DNA from: Phialophora verrucosa
Taxonomy: Eukaryota; Ascomycota; Eurotiomycetes; Chaetothyriales; Herpotrichiellaceae
DNA: 64,000 nucleotides
Direction of reading: 5' to 3'
Assembly: GCA_002099365.1 (NCBI GenBank)
Contig: MSED01000001.1
Location: forward strand, 2,170,001-2,234,000
The first letter of the stretch is position 1; each line of letters begins with the position of its first letter. The notes under the pieces were generated by a model. The model did not search any database. It was not told the origin of the DNA and saw nothing but the letters and a program-made list of their open reading frames with translations. The translations under genes were made by a program, and so were the position numbers. Shown here piece by piece: positions 33,550 through 44,212 of this stretch.

Positions 33550-34490
33550 GGTGATAGAGAGTCTGGTCACCAGGTGCAGTGTTTGCGAGGGGAGTTGAAG
33601 AAGAGTGTTGACGCTTTCTGGCACCGGGGCGGTGCAATCTTATTACTACTCACCCCCGAGGTCGAGGTTTGACCCTCTGAGGAAAGAGGAAATTCCGGTC
33701 ATCCTGTCGAGGTCTGGACGAGCTTGCCGACATAGGTCGACAAGGCGAGTGGAGATCCCCCTCTCCAATGTCGCGCAGCCCCCGGACTCTGGAAAGTATG
33801 GGTGAGCAAGCAATGGCGGCGCGCGATAAAGCAATGACAAGCATCTGTAGATATTGTTAAGCCTCCACAGGGATTGTTATACGGTTTTCGGCCTAGTGCG
33901 GGTAGAGTGTCGATTTGCGAGACCCCCAAACCCTTATCAGTGCCCAATCACCTCGGTGTGAGTTGCCTGATTTCCTGTAGAGGTCAAGTCGCTATCTCAA
34001 AAGCCAGCTTGTGAGAATCCGAGACACGACAATCACCATGCTTCGGCACATGATGGATTGAATTCCGGGGAGAGCTATTCTCCAGAACATGCACCCCCGG
34101 TCGATTGGTCGAAGCTCGAAGGGACTCTAACCACGTGTGCTCGGATGCAGGTACCCATGAGCTGCTGCGCCATGGTTTCGAACCTGCTGCTTAACGAGTG
34201 AAGCACCCGGCGAGGTTGGGACAGACTCCCTCAATCTTCGAGTAGTGGAGAAAATCAGCCCAGACGACGCGAAGAATCAGAATGACGGCCCTGCCCAATA
34301 ATGTCCAGGAAATGCTGGATGAGATCCGTCCCGCCGAGGGCGCCGCTTAATTGGCAGATTGCGTGTCAAAGATAAGACGAGGATAAGAGCAACGCCACAG
34401 CCTCGCGAGCACTTCTCATCTCGAGATTCAATCGACAACCGTCAGTAAGTTGTCAGACATCACGTGAGACATTGGTCCTGCATTTACGGG
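33550..34490. promoter_or_regulatory. Divergent upstream region, permease and ammonium transporter
   Basis: 941 bp between start codons of two nitrogen-compound transporters, with no credible coding frame. GATA-containing words occur (for example near 33828 and 34370), but I did not establish a clustered GATA-factor site. Confidence 0.45.
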
Positions 34491-35960
34491 ATGATCTCGG
34501 CCGTGCGAAAAGACTGGGAGGCCTGCGACAGGATAGACACTGTCTTCGTCCTAGTCTGCACGGTTTTCTGCTGGCCCATCATACCTGCTGTCGGACTGGG
34601 ATACAGTGGATACTCCACAAGACGGAGTGGGCTCGCTTCGTTCATTCCTGCTGTTTTGACCGTGTGTGTCTGCTCGATCCAATGGTTCATCATCGGATAT
34701 ACGCTCGCTTATGGGGAGGGGCCGGGGGGCGTCATTGGCAACCTCAGCTATGCTTTCCATCTGGGTGTGCTCGCAGAGCCGGTTGGAAGCATTCCTGCAG
34801 TGTTGTTCAGTGAGTTCCAGTTGGTCTTCGAGGCCACTGTCTGTGCTATAGCAGTTGGAGGAGCTTGTGAGCGTGGCCGGATCCTGCCACTGATCCCCTT
34901 CATCTTTGTACGTCACGAACGCGGTTCTGGTTTCACCTTCCGCTGACACCTTGGAACAGCTCTGGTCCACATTCATCTATTGCCCCCTGGCTCACATGGT
35001 CTGGGGCGGCGGGTTTCTGAGTGAGCTCGGCGTGATGGACTTTGCCGGCGGCACTCCTGTCCACATCTGTAGCGGAGCAACGGCTTCTGCACTCAGCCTT
35101 TACCTGTCGTACCCTATTGCGCGGTCTCGGAAGTCGGATGTTAGAACGCCTTCCCACCTCAAATTGCATCGCCCCCACAACTCGATGTGCCAGGTTCTCG
35201 CACTGATCATCATCTGGGGATCGTGGCTGGCTTTCGACGCTGGCACTACGCTCACTCTCAGCTTCCAGTCCGTCATGGCACTGTGCGTAACCAATCTCTG
35301 TGCGTCGGCGGGTGCCTTGACCTGGGCGTCAATCACCTATTTTGAAACAGGCAGATGGTCTTTGGACAGCACATTCATGGGAGCAATTTCTGGTTTGGTG
35401 ATGATTACTCCGGCAGCCGGCTTCATCGACCTTCCCACCTCTCTCTTCTTTGGAGTTCTTGGAGCCGTCGTCTGCCGCCAAGCGCTGCGGATCAAGTTCA
35501 CAGAATTTGCTCGAAAGTGGAGGTGGGTCGACAACGGAGATACGTTTGCCACCCATTGCGTCGGCGGTTTTCTCGGGACTATCTGCACTGGTCTTTTCGC
35601 TCAGAAGGCTGTGGCAGCATATGGAGGGGTTGAGGTGGATGGGGGAGTCTTCTTCAATGGCAATATCCGGCAGCTTGGTGTGCAGGTCGTGGAAGCACTG
35701 ATCGGTTTCACCTGGTCTTTTGTCGGTTCATTCGCCATTATTGCGTTGATCGATTGCATTCCAGGCCTAGAGGTTCTCGCTGAAGATAAGTACGTCGTCC
35801 TTCAGGGGATGTTGCCAGTTTTTTACTTTGCTAACTGTCTCACAGGGAAGTCAACATGGGCATGGACGCGTCGCAAATGGACGAGAGCTTGTACGAAGCT
35901 CAGTGGGCCGGAGAGGAGGATTATAAGCCGCTGGCGAACGGTAGCATCGTCCTGGACTAG
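34491..35960 (+). CDS. Ammonium transporter (Amt/Mep family), divergent
   Basis: Exons 34491..34907, 34960..35789 and 35846..35960, with introns of 52 and 56 nt, give 453 residues. I chose the ATG at 34491; an upstream exon is possible. About 11 hydrophobic segments. The family signature region reads DFAGGTPVHICSG, and both pore histidines are present (PVHICSG and FATHCVGGFLG). The C-terminus has the conserved GMDASQMDESLYEAQW. Yet several normally constant positions differ: the GFNGGS-type loop reads AFDAGTT, and the FAERM-type segment is GGACERG. It should move ammonium across the plasma membrane or sense it, but these changes leave transport capacity open. Confidence 0.85.
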
Positions 35961-36708
35961 ATATTGCATGCGGCGGCGTTGTTATCCCGAGATCTTTTCT
36001 CATCCTGTCTCACTTGTAGTCACTGTGCTCGCGATAGAATCTGGGAACTCGGATGACTATATTACCGTTGTCTCAAGAGAGACATCACCAAACATGAAAT
36101 CCCAGCCAAGAACGAACAGAAATTCGCGGTTAGCGCCACCCACATTCTGAGTTCTGATCTTCTTGGCCCTTTGTTCGTCAAAACCGGGGAGTAGGATCAG
36201 AAGAGCCAAAAGGAGAATATTCACTGTCTCAAAGGTCATGCCTCGTGGTAGATGTCCCGAAGACCCTGATCGAGGAATTCACGGTGCTGTACGTAGACGA
36301 AAAGCCGTAGCTGAATGGCCACGACTCTCCACTCAGGGACGAGTGATCACACCAAATGTGTCGGATTAAAAGCTCAAGGGCACCCCGGGAAGACGTTGCC
36401 AGGTCGAGAGTGCTATCTAGACTTAATGATAGGACAAGCACCGACTTCCCAGCTATAGAGAGGCAAGAATCTCATTTTGAAATAGTAAGGGCTGAGCTCG
36501 AGCGTCACCTGAGGCAGAAGGGCTCGCATTTGTGCGGTGAGTATTAATTACTGCTTGCCGACGACTCCATACCGTGAGGACACACAAATCAGAGGCCGGC
36601 CAGCTGCTATCAGCGCCCCGCACTAATGAGCTTTACTTAAGCGGTAACCATTTTATTAACTGATATTATAATAATCGCAGCAATTTTACTCAACAATCGC
36701 CTCAGAGC
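35961..36708. other. Intergenic, no gene seen
   Basis: 3' flank of the ammonium transporter and 5' flank of the tRNA gene. Becomes TA-rich toward 36640-36700. No coding frame supported. Confidence 0.5.
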
Positions 36709-36849
36709 GGCCGGATGGTGTAGTGTTAGTTCCTCCTTCTCCGAGTTGTTCATACATCTTCTGACATTACAAACAGTGGTTATCACATCTCCTTAACATC
36801 GATTAGATGAAATCGGAGAAGGTCTTGAGTTCGAGCCTCAATCTGGTCA
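36709..36849 (+). tRNA. tRNA-Val(AAC) with an anticodon-loop intron and a D-loop insert
   Basis: A full cloverleaf can be drawn in three pieces: 36709..36724, 36777..36798 and 36814..36849 (74 nt). The acceptor GGCCGGA (36709-36715) pairs with TCTGGTC (36842-36848), and A36849 is the discriminator. The T arm is TTGAG/CTCAA around TTCGAGC. The anticodon stem TCTCC/GGAGA encloses TTAACA-C, anticodon AAC. Between A37 and C38 sits a 15-nt intron (36799..36813), the usual eukaryotic position. The D-loop is split by a 52-nt insert (36725..36776) that starts GTTAGT, has CTGAC 12 nt before its end and ends ACAG. Removing it gives the standard GTGTAGTTGGTTATCAC D-arm. The insert breaks the A box; the B box is intact and a T-run terminator follows. 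Functional gene or insertion-disrupted copy is undecided. Confidence 0.8.
36725..36776 (+). other. 52-nt GT-AG insert in the tRNA D-loop
   Basis: Begins GTTAGT, carries CTGAC at 36761-36765 and ends in ACAAACAG, all as in the spliceosomal introns elsewhere in this window, and it is of the same length. Because flanking bases repeat, the edges could slide by one or two nucleotides, but the GT-AG placement is the one that restores a canonical D-loop. It lies in a presumed Pol III transcript, where such introns are not expected. Confidence 0.7.
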
Positions 36850-36854
36850 ATTTC

Positions 36855-36864
36855 TTTTTTTTTT
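36855..36864 (+). terminator. Pol III T-run terminator after the tRNA
   Basis: Ten consecutive T on the coding strand six bases past the tRNA 3' end, inside a longer T/C tract, as expected for RNA polymerase III termination. Confidence 0.8.
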
Positions 36865-38539
36865 CTCTTTCTTTCTCCTGAAAGAGAATGTTAGGCGATG
36901 ACGCCAAGGTATCGGCGACTTTACATTGGTTCGACTTCTTAGAATCCCGCCAACCTTCCTTACTAGTTCACTCTTTTCACCAGATCTCCGTGGCTAGACT
37001 ACGCACAGAAGCGAAGTACACACGTGAATGGCCGGGAGGAACCACATGGAAATAGGTGCAGCAGTAGTTACCTTTTGTATCCCCTATTTACTTGAGGACC
37101 GCCGTCGCCCCGTCTCCCGCTGACTGCCCTGCCCGAGATAACCTACCGCAGATGGAGGCTGTGCCTAAATCCACCCTGAACCAAGGACACGGCAACCCCT
37201 CATTCCTTCTCCGACACCTCCCCTCCCGCCTGACCAGGACGTGGTGGACGTGCTGTTACTCAGTGTCCACTGTCAGACGAGGTCACCTCCACGCCTCCAT
37301 TCGCGGCTGCGCTCGACATTCAAGCGGCGGAACCCCGAGACCATGCCCACGGTTTCCCCCAAGCGAGCCATAATTATCCTCGCGTATCTACGCCATCCGC
37401 CGCCTACATTCTCCAAGGGCCGTCGCTCGATCATTGTGGTATTCCCGAAAAAGTGTGGTTCTGCACAACTTTCGTGCCCTTTCACGGCGGCTCGCACGTC
37501 TAGAATATCTCGATCGCCGCGGGAAATATTCCTGAAAGCTTGTTCGAAAACGGTACCCGACGAGAGATGGACGCCGCGGCACGGCTTCGCAGCACGAGGA
37601 CACTCGACTCACGACGTCCTGCTGGCAACATGGGCCTAATGTGCGCCGACTAGCGCAACCTCCTCCTAGACTCCGAGATGTTCGACGCTTCAAGGAGAAT
37701 GTGGATACAAGTTTCCCCGACGGCTACTCGGTGAGCTCGTACCATACTTCCGTAAATTGGACGCTCGACCAAGGCCAGTTACCAAATTGCTATCGGCGTA
37801 ATACGGAAAGGAAGACTATTACGAGAGAGTCCGAATAAAAGCAAGCAAGAGAAACGTGAATGCATTCAAGTGTCTCTCACGGAGGAAAAGGAGTCTACTG
37901 TACAGAATACAGTACTATGATTCCAAGAAGGACCAAGTAAACAAGCAAACCAGGTGGGTCCTGCCAAGTCTAACCAATTCTGGCAGGCACCGCAGAGGGC
38001 GAGTACGTGGGTTCCTGTGATCGATACGACAGTACAAGGTGCACCTCACCCGCATCCTCACAGTGCTGACCTCGACTGCATGTGGAGCTCGAGTGTGCCA
38101 CATCAGTCTCGATTATTGACTCTATCCATTCCCCGGGTGTTCGTTCCTCATTGCCTTTTCCCCCAGGAGATCAGATCTTTGTTGACTCGATTTACGACAA
38201 AAACTTCTTCTCAGTATATATCGGAGTAGCAGTGCAGAAGATGACCAAAAGGACGCGCACCCACGACGATATGGCAGCGAGAACGAAGAAGATTGATCCA
38301 TTTACATGGAGTAAGACGAATATCACCAGCCATGTTTTCCGAGACTCGGTCCGACGTTCGGCTTCGGTACGGCGTGCAGATTTTGCACGTGCCTAATACT
38401 TTATAGACTGATTCCATCAACCTTGGTGAGTGGTCCGAAGCCAACATTGTTCACACTTGGATCCAGTCAGTTGGGCGACAGGGTCGATTGTACAGTAACT
38501 ACACAACGGAGCAATATTTGATCGATACCCAGCGTCGAA
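36865..38539. other. Intergenic, no gene seen
   Basis: No frame with family resemblance; the longest (37241-37639) has random-like composition. The stretch separates the tRNA from the SDR pseudogene. Confidence 0.45.
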
Positions 38540-39440
38540 ATGTCTGAGAGAGTGGCGTATGTGACAGGACGGCGCATCAGGGATTGCCAAAGGAGTTGCT
38601 CGAATGCTAGCGAAACACGGGTACGCCGCTCTACAATTTTCCAGCGGCAGTAAGTTACCGGGTTCTAAATTGCTGTCTGGATCACAGGTTTCATCGCAGA
38701 TCAAGACCTTGAAGGTGCGCAAAGGGTGGTACAAGAACTCAACGGAGGATCCCAAGGTTTCGCTCGATGTGGCCATCTCGACACGCCAGTTGGGACTCAC
38801 AGGTCCGGGCGTTTAGTCAAGCTGTTGCCGACTTGGGGCGCATCGACTATGTGTATCCCATCGCAGGGATAAGCGAAAGGCGATGGTTGCCCAAAAAGAC
38901 CACCGCTTCCGGGTTCGAAAAACAAGATTTAACCGTCCTCTCGACGTTGATCTGGCGGCAGTTGTGTACACAATTTCGGGTTTCTTCACACCGCTCGGCT
39001 GCGGACCCGTGGCAAGCAGACGGCCGTCTCTTACAGCTTCGTCTTCTTCAAATTCCGGCTCGCCGACCTCGAGCTTGATGTCCGGCGGCACCCAAAGTGG
39101 CAGTTTCATCGCACATCTCGGTGCCGCTCAACAGTGGCCCGTGGAGTTGTCTACCCATGCGAGCCCGAAGGAATCGCTGCAACGTCTCAAATCTAGATCG
39201 CGCGTCCGGGGGTTACCCTGGCCTTTGTCCTCAAGCGACTCCTTGAGGTGAGGAAACACGCTTATCTGGATAGTATGTACCTCAGCATGGCTCGCCATCC
39301 GACTCTAGCCGAGCTTGGTCCAAAATTGGTGGCATCACTTTCCAGAGGATGCCATGCTCAAGGATGTGCAGTCCTCATCCAGCGACAACCTCCGACATGC
39401 TTGTCGTTCACACTTCTCCTGAAGTTTCTGGTCTGAAGAT
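38540..39440 (+). pseudogene. Decayed short-chain dehydrogenase
   Basis: An SDR can be followed only by changing frame. It starts MSERVAYVTG at 38540; one extra base then shifts to ASGIAKGVARMLAKHGYA, continues through a DLEGAQRVVQELNGG segment, changes again to SWDSQVRAFSQAVADLGRIDYVYPIAGI (about 38800-38870), and once more at TVL/DVDLAAVVYTIS (about 38940). These are the cofactor-binding, NAG-like and helix segments of a classical SDR in correct order. Introns cannot explain the shifts, since at least the first occurs within 15 bases without splice signals. The C-terminal half past about 39000 is barely recognisable, so the right boundary is approximate. It differs from the intact SDR at 20-21 kb. 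Confidence 0.65.
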
Positions 39441-39955
39441 GGATTACATACACGAGTTCTGGCATTGATCACTCCTGTTAAACCACGCCGTCAAACATGC
39501 ACCACCACCAGCTTACCCAGGCCGCCTACACACAAAGTCAGCCTTTGCGCAGCTTCATCTTTGGGAATGTTTTTGGGGTGCTTTGGGGCCAACTACGAGG
39601 CATATTCAATGGTCCCAGACCAGGCCTTGGTTGTCACAGCTTGGGCATTGCGAACAGCCGTCTTTTGGATATACATGAGATGCTGAAGAGCTCTGTAAAC
39701 AAAGCACATGGACAATTAATACAAACATTCATGCCCCTCTGCCATCTCCGCTCCCCTGGGAACCAGTTCTACGGTCGTGGGTCCTAGTCACAATGGCAGG
39801 ATGTGGCAAGTTGGGTCCACTGACAGACGTGTTGCCTTTATTGCCTTTGTGCTTTTCACCGCACCCGGCATCGGGGCATTATTAGTTGGCGCAGACAAAG
39901 GCCGTTTAACACTGGCTGCATCTCGTGGCCTCATGATATAGCTTGATCAATGTAA
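39441..39955. other. Intergenic, no gene seen
   Basis: Upstream region of the TPR-like gene. A 96-codon frame at 39497 has no recognisable features. Confidence 0.45.
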
Positions 39956-41266
39956 ATGTCTCCGGTGCTCTACGAACAGCCTTACCTTCTATTACCCATG
40001 GAGCCCGAAAATGAGTTGCCCAGTGTGTCACCGGACGGACATCCAGACAGCGAATCTCCAGCGAGTGCACGCGATTCCGAATGCCAGCCCACGCATGAAA
40101 CTACCGAGAACAATGGTGGTTCTGTCCGAAGCCCCTGGTCGGAGAATAGAGCAGTCGAGCTGTATTGCCAGGCTCTGTTAAGCCGAGCACATTTCCTGTT
40201 TTTCCACTCGATTCTCGAGGACGTGGATTTCCGGACCGATCTCTTTGTCCAAGGGAAAGAGGCCCTCGAGGAAGCGGAAGCATTATGCATGTCAGATCGA
40301 TACTCTGTGAGCGATCAACTGATTGCGAAGTGCTGGTATATCAGGGGCTTTCTGGCCGACGCGAGCGGCGACCGGCCCATTGCGGCGGAATGCTTCGAGC
40401 ACGCCACCAAGTTTGACGGGAACATGTACGCGAACCTCAAGCGCGTGAGGTGGTACCAACAACGGCAGCAGAACGACCAAGAGCTCGGCGACATGTGGGA
40501 CGAGCTCGCTCAATCCAGCGAGCGCGGCGAGAATGCCCCTCGCCCTGATGAGGCCGAGACAGACGACGGACCTACGAAACCGCCTTTAACATCGGATTCG
40601 CACGACGCTCGGGAGAGCGTGCTCTTCGACTTCCTCAAGTTAGACATCAAGAACAGACCGCAACCGCAGGACAGCCGGTCGAGAGGTATGGTGATGACGC
40701 CGCCACCGCCGCCCACGACGCCAAGTACCGTGCATCACTTCCCTCCGATCGATACTCCGCCTCATGCCCGAGGGACCGGTGCGGTCGATTTATTCATGAA
40801 GCAGTTGATAGCGGAGCCTAGCAGGGCGAAACGACGCGCCTCCGAAGAGACCCACAAAATCTTGATGCAACATGTCAATTCGCCCGACAAGGATGCGTCC
40901 CTCATTGCTGCTGCGAGAGAAGACAGGAGGAGAGCGGTGCAGGAAGCAGCAGAGCGAGAGCAGATACAGCGGCTGAGAGAGCACCTTGAAAAGAGGAGGG
41001 AGTCCACGGCCAAGAAGAACATCAGACGTCCATCGAGACAAGTGGCCGAGGGAGCTCTTCTGTCAGATACACCCGGCGTGGGGGAGCTGGACACGCGTTT
41101 CACCACCGCCATCTCGCCTACCTCGCCCGTGTCGCCCACTTTGACGATCCTCACTCACAGTATTAGAAACTTGTCAATGTCGGGCATGTCTTCCCCTGGC
41201 CCATCGAGTCCTCTGAGAAAGAGCTCCCTCCCTGGTGAGGTGGAGGAGGAGGAAGGAGAGTTTTGA
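39956..41266 (+). CDS. Hypothetical protein with a TPR-like helical segment
   Basis: Intronless 436-codon frame from an ATG at 39956. Residues about 60-170 form amphipathic helices with tetratricopeptide-like spacing (CQALLSRAHFLFF, GKEALEEAEAL, AKCWYIRGFLADASGDRPIAAECFEHATKFD). After that come a Pro-rich patch (PPPPPTTP), a strongly charged coiled-coil-like segment (about 325-365; AAREDRRRAVQEAAEREQIQRLREHLEKRRE) and a Ser/Pro-rich tail ending in EVEEEEGEF. This suggests a scaffold-type cytosolic protein; no named family recognised. The clean long frame and biased composition support a real gene. Confidence 0.75.
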   Translation: MSPVLYEQPYLLLPMEPENELPSVSPDGHPDSESPASARDSECQPTHETTENNGGSVRSPWSENRAVELYCQALLSRAHFLFFHSILEDVDFRTDLFVQGKEALEEAEALCMSDRYSVSDQLIAKCWYIRGFLADASGDRPIAAECFEHATKFDGNMYANLKRVRWYQQRQQNDQELGDMWDELAQSSERGENAPRPDEAETDDGPTKPPLTSDSHDARESVLFDFLKLDIKNRPQPQDSRSRGMVMTPPPPPTTPSTVHHFPPIDTPPHARGTGAVDLFMKQLIAEPSRAKRRASEETHKILMQHVNSPDKDASLIAAAREDRRRAVQEAAEREQIQRLREHLEKRRESTAKKNIRRPSRQVAEGALLSDTPGVGELDTRFTTAISPTSPVSPTLTILTHSIRNLSMSGMSSPGPSSPLRKSSLPGEVEEEEGEF

Positions 41267-41989
41267 GATTGAAGGTTTCGCCATTGGAGGCAGAGGTCGG
41301 CGTGGCGATGAACAATGAAGTTGAAATCTCCTTGCATGTTAACGGCCGTGAACAAAGCACAGGAAACTGGCCCAGACTTTCGTACACATCATGGCCTAGC
41401 GCTGATGGCCTTTGCTGCAATCATCTCTTTGTCCGCCACGACGAGTGATGTCTTGCACCAGCCATTTCGGGACACGATATATATGGCGTCTTCGCTTCCG
41501 AGTTTTCATCCGCAGAGAGTTGCAACCTGTGGCAGCCACACGGCTGGAGAAACAGTCTTCGGGACACGAATTCCCCTCTCAATGCCAACCAGAGCGGCCG
41601 GATTACTGAACGATGCCGCTGGCAATGTTAATGATGGCAGCTTGAACGAATTGCCTCCCATTGGTCAAGCCTGTACATCACCTAGCGATTCTGGCTGAAC
41701 TTTAATCGTTTCCAGCTCTTCTACTGTATGTTCACGCGGAGGGGTTCGAAGGACTGAATTCTAACTAATCAACAGGGGTCCCTAGGGACTCGCAGCATCC
41801 TCGGACGAAGATGTAAACCGGATCGGGATCGAATGGACTAGATATTGAGGTAGACGGCAGTGTTGATAAGAAGGGCCGGTTTCTTCGTCCAAGCTCTCGG
41901 AGCCGTGGCACACTTCCCAGCTACCTTGACGGAACTTTCATAGTCTATCTTCAGTCCCAGTAGTTCGATACGCCCGGCGCTCATCGAAG
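41267..41989. other. Intergenic, no gene seen
   Basis: 3' flank of the TPR-like gene and promoter of the DUF302-like gene. No coding frame supported. Confidence 0.5.
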
Positions 41990-42553
41990 ATGACATTGAC
42001 AATAGAGACGCAACCCATCCCAGCCGAGCGCCTCGTTGCCCGCTCTTCCATCTCCTACGCCACCGCCGAATCGCGCCTCCGGTCATCGATCCAAAAATCC
42101 CAGGATCCGAAAGATAGAGTCCAACTGACAGACAAGAAATCCTTCGACTCGTGGGTGCAATCCAGAGTCGGGCCTCATGGTTTCATGTACTTCAACGAAT
42201 ATAACCACACACGCTGGCTGCCTCTCTTCGAGCCACCAACAGTCACCGTCATCGATGACAACGGGGAGAAGAGGTTCTTGAAAGCCATCAGATTCATTCT
42301 GGGAAATCCCGCCATTGCTCTCACCATGTTGAGACATGATTTGAACGCGGGACTCTGTGTGCCTGTCGAGCTGTACCTCGCCGAGGAAGCGGAAGGCGGT
42401 GTACGGATCGTGTGGTACAAGCCTACCAACTTGATCGCCGGCTATGAGGACGCGAAACGAGAATTGGTGGACGCGGCAAACGCGCTGAGTGTGAAGCTCC
42501 AGACTTTCATCACATGGGTGTTGAGGGAGGAAGAGGGCGAGGGAAAGCTGTAG
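41990..42553 (+). CDS. DUF302-like small protein
   Basis: Single 187-codon frame. The C-terminal two thirds match the DUF302 (TT1751-like) pattern: AIRFILGNPAIALTMLRHDLNAGLCVPVELYL (about residues 97-128), then VRIVWYKPTNLIAGYED and a closing helix DAANALSVKLQTFI. The N-terminal part adds FNEYNHTRWLPLF, seen in fungal versions. The domain is common in bacteria and scattered in fungi; its biochemical role is not established. No signal peptide. An 840-nt open frame on the opposite strand across the same bases is a shadow. Confidence 0.75.
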   Translation: MTLTIETQPIPAERLVARSSISYATAESRLRSSIQKSQDPKDRVQLTDKKSFDSWVQSRVGPHGFMYFNEYNHTRWLPLFEPPTVTVIDDNGEKRFLKAIRFILGNPAIALTMLRHDLNAGLCVPVELYLAEEAEGGVRIVWYKPTNLIAGYEDAKRELVDAANALSVKLQTFITWVLREEEGEGKL

Positions 42554-44212
42554 ACGAGGATAAATCGGTGCTTCGCTATGTCTGTATTGTCGCTCCATCC
42601 GATTACCCGCACGCCGCGTGTAATGGTGTTCCAAACTCTGGCTGCGCTGCGCTGCGACGAGAGAGCGTTTTGGCCATGAAAAAAGACAATCCAGCCTGTG
42701 ACCGTGTGTTATGTTTTTTCCTGTCCTGGACCTCGTTGAGGACAGACTCGCCTCTCGTAGATTTGGACATCGGATAGTGTGAAAAGACGAGAGGTCTGCG
42801 GAGCGTGAATGCCTGGAGGTGTCGGGTTGTCTGTGGGAACGTCCGTGGATCCCGGTAGTGTAGGCACAGCGATCTCGGCGGCGACGAGGGGAGGAGTTGG
42901 TAAGGTATTGGGAGGCGCTCAACGCATGACGGCGCCAGCGTGTAGTGAGCGCGGCTCAGATGTACCAACCCAGTCGCCTGCCAAATCTGTCAGTGACGAA
43001 GCAGATTTTACACAGAGTTCTATGCCTCACTTCTCTCAAGTCATTTCTGACCCGGGCTACGAATTGTGGACAATGTAGGAGGCATACTCTTCTCAAGAAT
43101 GTACCAACTAGGGTTCCACGCTCATGAAAAGTAAATGGCCTGTCAGAGTAAATCCATCGGTACCTCCCGCGCAGGCCGGCACGAAGCCAAGTCGCCAGAC
43201 GCAGGTCAAAGATCATCACCACTCTCTTGTCCTGACCATGATCCGAAGACCGTAGGCACAGGACGCAGCGAGAGCAAACATAAGGCTTCACTCTAGGGTA
43301 CCGAGGACTTCGTTTCGTCAGCCAGGTTGAGGTCCGCGGCTTGTGTGAGAAGCTCAGCGGAGGACGTTTACTATAGAAATGATTCTATGAAGTAAAGTCT
43401 AGGAAACATGTGTTAGCAAGAATGGTAATCATCAAAATGTAGGGGGTAGGGAGGAATTTCGTACCGAACTGAAGAGAGGAAAAAAAATGGAAAGGATCGA
43501 GCAGAAGATATACCCGGTCGAAGGAGGGCTCCAAACTCAGCAAACCCGCCAAGCACAGCGAAATTTCTTGCTTTGCTTGGCGTTCACGTGGAATTTGCGG
43601 TCGTCTCCCGGTTAGGGCATGGTTTCACATTTCACAAGCAGAGATTCACCCATCGCAGGCTAATCTCGGCCTTGATTCAGGTTTATGAAGGATTCAAAGT
43701 CTGCAGCAGTCTCTCCTAACCTGCTGCGCAATTTCATTGTGATTGACTCGACCTTGTAGCGTTCGCAATGTGCTGTCGGGACGTACTAATCATACATACC
43801 GCGATCGTTTGTGAGTGTGTATGTAGATATCGATGAGTTTTGGCAAGACCTAATTCAAGGAGCTCGGTGACTCCAATAGTGCTCCGTCCGTATCGTGGCT
43901 GGAAAACTTACGCCGTGAGTAAGTAACCCAGGCAAAAAATCGACCGCCCTTCCAGCGACATTGGCCAATCACATGTGTTTCCACGGATATTCTTCGGTCA
44001 CATTGGCCCTGGAATTTTTGACCTGCTTTGACATGACTCAAGTGCCTGAAGTGACACTGCATGCTTGCTGGATAATTTGACCAGTGAAAAACGTAACCAC
44101 CTAAGAAAGACTGTCCAGGTGGTACTGAAAAAGTGCTGTGCTTTCTTGAGCATCAGGACGACCTCTCCTCGACCATCTTTCGGACTGCCGTTGCACTGGC
44201 CCAATCCACACA
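42554..44212. other. 1.7 kb intergenic, no gene seen
   Basis: 3' flank of the DUF302-like gene and upstream region of threonine synthase. Short frames only, none with recognisable motifs. Confidence 0.5.

Noticed and set aside
42083..42922. 279-codon minus-strand frame opposite the DUF302-like gene
   Set aside because: Rich in Arg/His/Ser as expected of an antisense shadow; the plus-strand frame has the recognisable domain.
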